Source: Colocasia esculenta
Lineage: Eukaryota > Streptophyta > Magnoliopsida > Alismatales > Araceae
Direction: 5' to 3'
Length of the DNA stretch: 64,000 bases
Assembly (NCBI GenBank): GCA_014218235.1
Contig: CM024756.1
Location: forward strand, 70,562,015 to 70,626,014
Every line of letters begins with the position of its first letter. The first letter of the stretch is position 1. Below the pieces are notes generated by a model, which ran no database searches, was not told where the DNA came from, and saw only the letters and a list, made by a program, of their open reading frames with translations. Positions 62,401-64,000 of the stretch are shown piece after piece. A program made the translations under genes and the position numbers.

Positions 62401-63110
62401 GACAGAACGTTCAGAAGTTATGACATGATGGAATGATCCGAGAAGAACTGAGCACCATATTCCAGAACAGAATCAGCAAAGCTGCGCAGCCAATCATGAT
62501 TTATCAAGCATCTATCAAGTCTGGCCATAATTCTTCTATGACTGTCACCTCTATTATTCCATGAGAGCCAATTACCAATAGATTTCATATCCATGAGGGA
62601 AGAAGTAGAGATACAATCGTTAAAATCAGAAAGCAAAGATTCTGGGATTTCTCTTCCTCCCACCTTTTCAAGGGATATCTAACAGTGTTAAAGTCCCCCG
62701 TAATCAACCACGACACCCATGAGTGGAGCACGAGATGTTGTTAATGTCTGACCACAAAATTTTCCTATCCGAAGCACTATTAGAAGCATAAACAGCAGTG
62801 ATATAGAAGTCGAGATTCGTTCTTTTATCCAACCCCTTGATATGAATGAACTGAGTAGTATATGACAGGAGGTCAATGTCAGAGATTGGGGTCCCACAAG
62901 ATCCAAATTCGACCAGAAGATAAAGTAGAGTCATTGGTTAAAAGTTTGGCTTGAGGCCAAATCGAAATCTTTTAAGGAGGTACATGAGTAGGTTTTATTT
63001 TTTTTTCAACAATAATAGCTATTCACATGCAAATGATCTAATAATCTTATTTAATTCCCTACATTTTTAGATTTATTAATGCCCCTAACATTCCAAGTGA
63101 TGATCTTCAT
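62401..63110 (-). pseudogene. LINE-F ORF2 endonuclease
   Basis: The ATG at 63110 reads MKIITWNVRGINKSKNVGN, with a stop soon after. Middle blocks appear in shifting frames: FDLLSYTTQFIHIKGLDKRT, FYITAVYASNSASDRKILW. GGREIPESLLSDFNDCISTS, MDMKSIGNWLSWNNRGDSHR and RIMARLDRCLINHDWL (62663-62418) are open, ending QFFSDHSIMS with the Asp-His pair. It is an APE-type fold with many breaks. Confidence 0.83.
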
Positions 63111-63422
63111 GATAACTAATACAAAAGGGTATTAGAAAACTTAACTCTAGGGATGTTTTTTATCTCTCCCTTTCCCCCCTTTCACATTAATGCGATCTAT
63201 CTCATCCACAGATTGCAAGTTTTTAAATTTCAAAATACCTGGATAGAGGCTGCACCGTGGTTACCTTGTAGAGATGAGTTGTTCCCTCCTTGTCCAAGAC
63301 TGCCTTGGTTGCACTTCTTCTTTTGTCAAATCCTTGCGTTGCTGGATCATGGTCTTGCCCATGTCTTCCTTGCCTAAATTGTTTTCTTTGTTAAGTCTTT
63401 CCTTGTGGAGAGTAATACTCTA
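63111..63422 (-). pseudogene. LINE-F ORF1 tail
   Basis: In two frames this shows KEDMGKTMIQQRKDLTKEEV and then FKNLQSVDEIDRINVKGGKG followed by a stop. The second piece corresponds to KFTALSAVDEMDKRKKMGQ in LINE-C and KFTTLNVGDEMERKKKMGH in LINE-A, the last part of ORF1. The rest of ORF1 is lost by 5' truncation. Confidence 0.72.
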
Positions 63423-64000
63423 ATCAGTAGCTAAATCTGATTGTGCTTGATGCAAAACTTCACCTGCATAAGTGACCTTATGAAAGAGACCAAACTCTTC
63501 CCGATTCCACACTTTAAGAGTTGTCTTAACAACTCAAAGTTTTTTGCAGAGGACAAAAAGTGGTGTCCCCTGAAAGTGAGTATGCCAAGCTTTCTTGCTG
63601 AACAATGGAAAGAAAAGAATTATGCTGTGCCCACATAGTATAGAATTTGAATGGCTTGGGCCACCCGCCACAAGGTCTTCAGTGAAAACAGTAAGCTGAG
63701 CATGGTCAGAAAGAAACTGGTCACCATAATGGACATAACTAGCAGGAAACATATCCATCCACAAATGGTTGATGAGAGCTCGATCAAGTCTACAAGCAAT
63801 TCTCTTAGCGCCCACAGAGCGATTACACTAAGAGAAAGTGTTACCCACACTCTTCAGATCCAGAAGTGAAGAAGAGTCAATACAGGAGTTGAAATCACGA
63901 AGCACGAAGGAGTCAATTTACGTCCTCCAATCTTCTCATGAGGAAAGCGGACACTATTGAAATCCCCAACAAGCCACCAAGGAAAATATGGAAGTAGAGA
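63423..64000 (-). pseudogene. LINE-E ORF2 endonuclease (continues past window)
   Basis: On minus from the right edge: WLVGDFNSVRFPHEKIGGRK near 63930-63975, then ALLALKEL-like residues in a shifted frame, KRIACRLDRALINHLWMDMF and YGDQFLSDHAQLTVF (63815-63690), KAWHTHFQGTPLFVLCKKL and, after a stop, VWNREEFGLFHKVTYAGEV and HQAQSDLATD at the LINE-F junction. The last block joins to AVDPMNDLLIRKE at 59046 when LINE-F is removed. The N-terminal endonuclease lies outside the window. Confidence 0.83.

Larger units (their letters stand above)
59062..63422 (-). mobile_element. LINE-F, nested in LINE-E (type-1 UTR)
   Basis: The minus-strand LINE begins (5'-truncated) near 63422 in the ORF1 tail and ends TACGTTTACCTATC plus eleven A at 59062. 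It carries endonuclease, a long open RT/zf-RVT frame and a 3' UTR with the second type-1 hairpin as TCCCTC/GAGGGA (59184-59198). Flanks show a 15-base decayed duplication. It is most similar to LINE-B. A 96-bp in-frame duplication lies in RT (61521-61712). Confidence 0.9.

Noticed and set aside
1..64000. Host genes, tRNA or rRNA genes
   Set aside because: I looked for non-transposon domains and cloverleaf-like stretches and found none. Every domain I could name belongs to a retrotransposon, and the only tRNA-related sequences are the three primer-binding sites.

Overview
This window is plant nuclear DNA made almost entirely of retrotransposons nested inside one another. I could not support any host gene, tRNA, rRNA or organelle sequence. 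The elements are angiosperm-type: Ty1/copia with long LTRs and an extra ORF after pol (Sirevirus/Maximus-like), Ty3/gypsy chromovirus (Tekay/Del-like), and L1-type LINEs with a DUF4283/zinc-knuckle ORF1 and an endonuclease-RT-zf-RVT ORF2. Nearly all coding regions carry stops and frameshifts.

Layout. 96-1825 is a minus-strand copia LTR with its primer-binding site at 81-93 (Copia-1; its body lies left of the window). 1826-9201 is a patchwork: a gypsy-like LTR piece, two minus-strand LINE fragments (LINE-J, LINE-I), the 3' end of a gypsy chromovirus (integrase tail, chromodomain, PPT, LTR 4182-7109), tandem repeats (7110-7556) and two more fragments of the same LTR family. From 9202 to beyond the right edge lies one plus-strand copia, Copia-2: LTR 9202-10855, gag, protease, integrase, RT, RNase H, an env-like ORF starting about 25018, PPT 55918-55931 and the start of the 3' LTR at 55932.

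Nesting. Copia-2 is interrupted by LINE-G (12990-14208, -), LINE-H (14949-15719, -), LINE-A (16231-21347, +), a complete minus-strand copia called Copia-3 (25180-53540), and LINE-E (from 56203, -). Copia-3 has LTRs at 25180-27388 and 40324-53540. It is interrupted in pol by LINE-B (33453-37099, +, 15-bp perfect target-site duplication) and in its right LTR by LINE-C (40997-46513, +). LINE-C was itself entered near its 3' tail by LINE-D (46514-52083, -). LINE-E is split by LINE-F (59062-63422, -). The deepest path is gypsy LTR > Copia-2 > Copia-3 > LINE-C > LINE-D.

How the parts work. The copias encode Gag, protease, integrase, RT and RNase H, and are primed by initiator-Met tRNA at a TGGTATCAGAGC-type site. 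The env-like ORFs have no proven role. The LINEs encode an RNA-binding ORF1 and an ORF2 that nicks and primes at the target. The most interesting signal is in the LINE 3' ends: small hairpins whose stems are kept between copies by compensatory base changes, in two separate LINE lineages. They are good candidates for the RNA structure recognised by the LINE reverse transcriptase. No CRISPR, operon or host defence system is present.
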